A stretch of 6,589 bases of DNA from JBOFCS01 sp051646185 (GTDB lineage: Bacteria > Actinomycetota > Actinomycetes > Mycobacteriales > Mycobacteriaceae): positions 1 through 6,589 of the forward strand of contig JBOFCS010000107.1 in assembly GCA_051646185.1 (NCBI GenBank), in the 5' to 3' direction. The notes under the pieces are model-generated. The model did not search any database and had not been told where the DNA came from. It saw only the letters and a program-made list of their open reading frames with translations. The position numbers and the translations under genes were made by a program. Numbering within the stretch: the first letter of the stretch is position 1; every line of letters begins with the position of its first letter. Positions 6,013 through 6,589 of this stretch are shown here, one piece after another.

Positions 6013-6589
6013 ATGCCCTCATTGCTTTCTCGGAATTCCGACTCCCTACCGGGGTTTAGTGGGATTGCCAGGGTTGATCGCAACACGGCAAAGCTGCTTC
6101 GCCGGGTCGGCCCTGGCGATATTGTCATTATTGACGAGCTTGACTTAGATCGGGTGACGGCTGATGCACTTGTTGCCGCGGACGTACTTGCTGTTGTCAA
6201 TGCTTCGCCGTCAATTTCTGGTCGTTACCCCAACCTTGGTCCCGAGGTTATTGTGGCTAATGGAATAGCACTCATTGACAGTGTGGGTGAGGAAGTATTT
6301 AAAAAAGTTAAAGATGGCGCAAAAATTCGTATTCATGATGGTGGCCTTTATACCGGTGAACGGCGTTTAGTTAAAGGGGTCGAGCAGACTGAAGAAGAAA
6401 TTTCTGATTCAATGATTGAAGCTAAGACTGGTTTAGTTGATCATCTTGAAGCTTTCTCGGGAAATACAATCGAATTTATTCGCAGCGAAAGCCCGCTACT
6501 CATTGATGGTGTGGGTGTGCCTGACATTGACATTAGCCTAGAAGATCGCCATGTGGTGATTGTGGCTGATGGTCCTGATCATGTTCGGG
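6013..6589 (+). CDS. steA: SteA-type cytokinetic/cell-wall regulator, N-terminal part (runs off the window)
   Basis: An open frame of 192 codons that continues past the right edge, about half of the usual 390-residue protein. The sequence matches the Rv1697 / C. glutamicum SteA family: the opening PSLLSRNSDSLPG, GPGDIVIIDELDLDRVTADAL at about 33-53, VVNASPSISGRYPNLGPEV at 61-79, EVFKKVKDGAKIR near 95-106, and GNTIEFIRSESPLLIDGVGV at 150-169. In C. glutamicum, SteA with SteB is reported to control the septal hydrolase RipA. The family's thiamine-pyrophosphokinase-like part and C-terminal membrane segment would lie beyond the window. The ATG at 6013 is preferred for its GAGG site; ATG 6007 (adding two residues) is an alternative. 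An in-frame ATG at 5956 overlaps the candidate -10 and adds a basic, non-family stretch. The 107-nt gap from recN suggests its own promoter. Confidence 0.9.
   Translation, partial: MPSLLSRNSDSLPGFSGIARVDRNTAKLLRRVGPGDIVIIDELDLDRVTADALVAADVLAVVNASPSISGRYPNLGPEVIVANGIALIDSVGEEVFKKVKDGAKIRIHDGGLYTGERRLVKGVEQTEEEISDSMIEAKTGLVDHLEAFSGNTIEFIRSESPLLIDGVGVPDIDISLEDRHVVIVADGPDHVR

Overview
The window comes from an actinobacterial chromosome. The 5S rRNA has the actinobacterial form, the proteins closely resemble mycobacterial and corynebacterial ones, and the gene order is that of M. tuberculosis Rv1691 to Rv1697 as I recall it. GC content looks to be near 50% by eye, low for the phylum, with many AT-ending codons. 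This points to a mid-GC lineage, possibly a reduced-genome actinobacterium, but the genus cannot be fixed from this sequence.

Layout: the left edge (about 8-126) is the 5S rRNA that closes a ribosomal RNA operon. It is followed by a perfect 34-bp palindrome (135-168), the likely operon terminator. Six tightly packed plus-strand genes follow: a TPR-like protein with an Arg/Gly-rich tail (204-1022), a HAD-family phosphatase of the Rv1692 type (1030-2031), a small conserved protein of unknown function (2070-2333), the rRNA 2'-O-methyltransferase tlyA (2335-3183), NAD kinase nadK/ppnK (3180-4145) and the SMC-like repair ATPase recN (4151-5905). Gaps run from a 4-nt overlap to 38 nt, so they are probably one transcription unit. 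After a 107-nt gap with a plausible promoter and a small hairpin comes the first half of steA (6013 to the right edge), a cell-division regulator gene that continues outside the window.

The genes do not form one pathway. The set mixes ribosome modification (tlyA beside rRNA), phospholipid or glycerol-phosphate turnover (phosphatase), NADP supply (nadK), DNA double-strand-break repair (recN) and septum/cell-wall control (steA). This is a conserved actinobacterial housekeeping neighbourhood. All reading frames are intact. I see no mobile element, CRISPR array, tRNA or sign of recent transfer, and no clearly novel system. The least understood parts are the TPR-like protein, the 87-residue protein and the His-rich C-terminal segment of the phosphatase.
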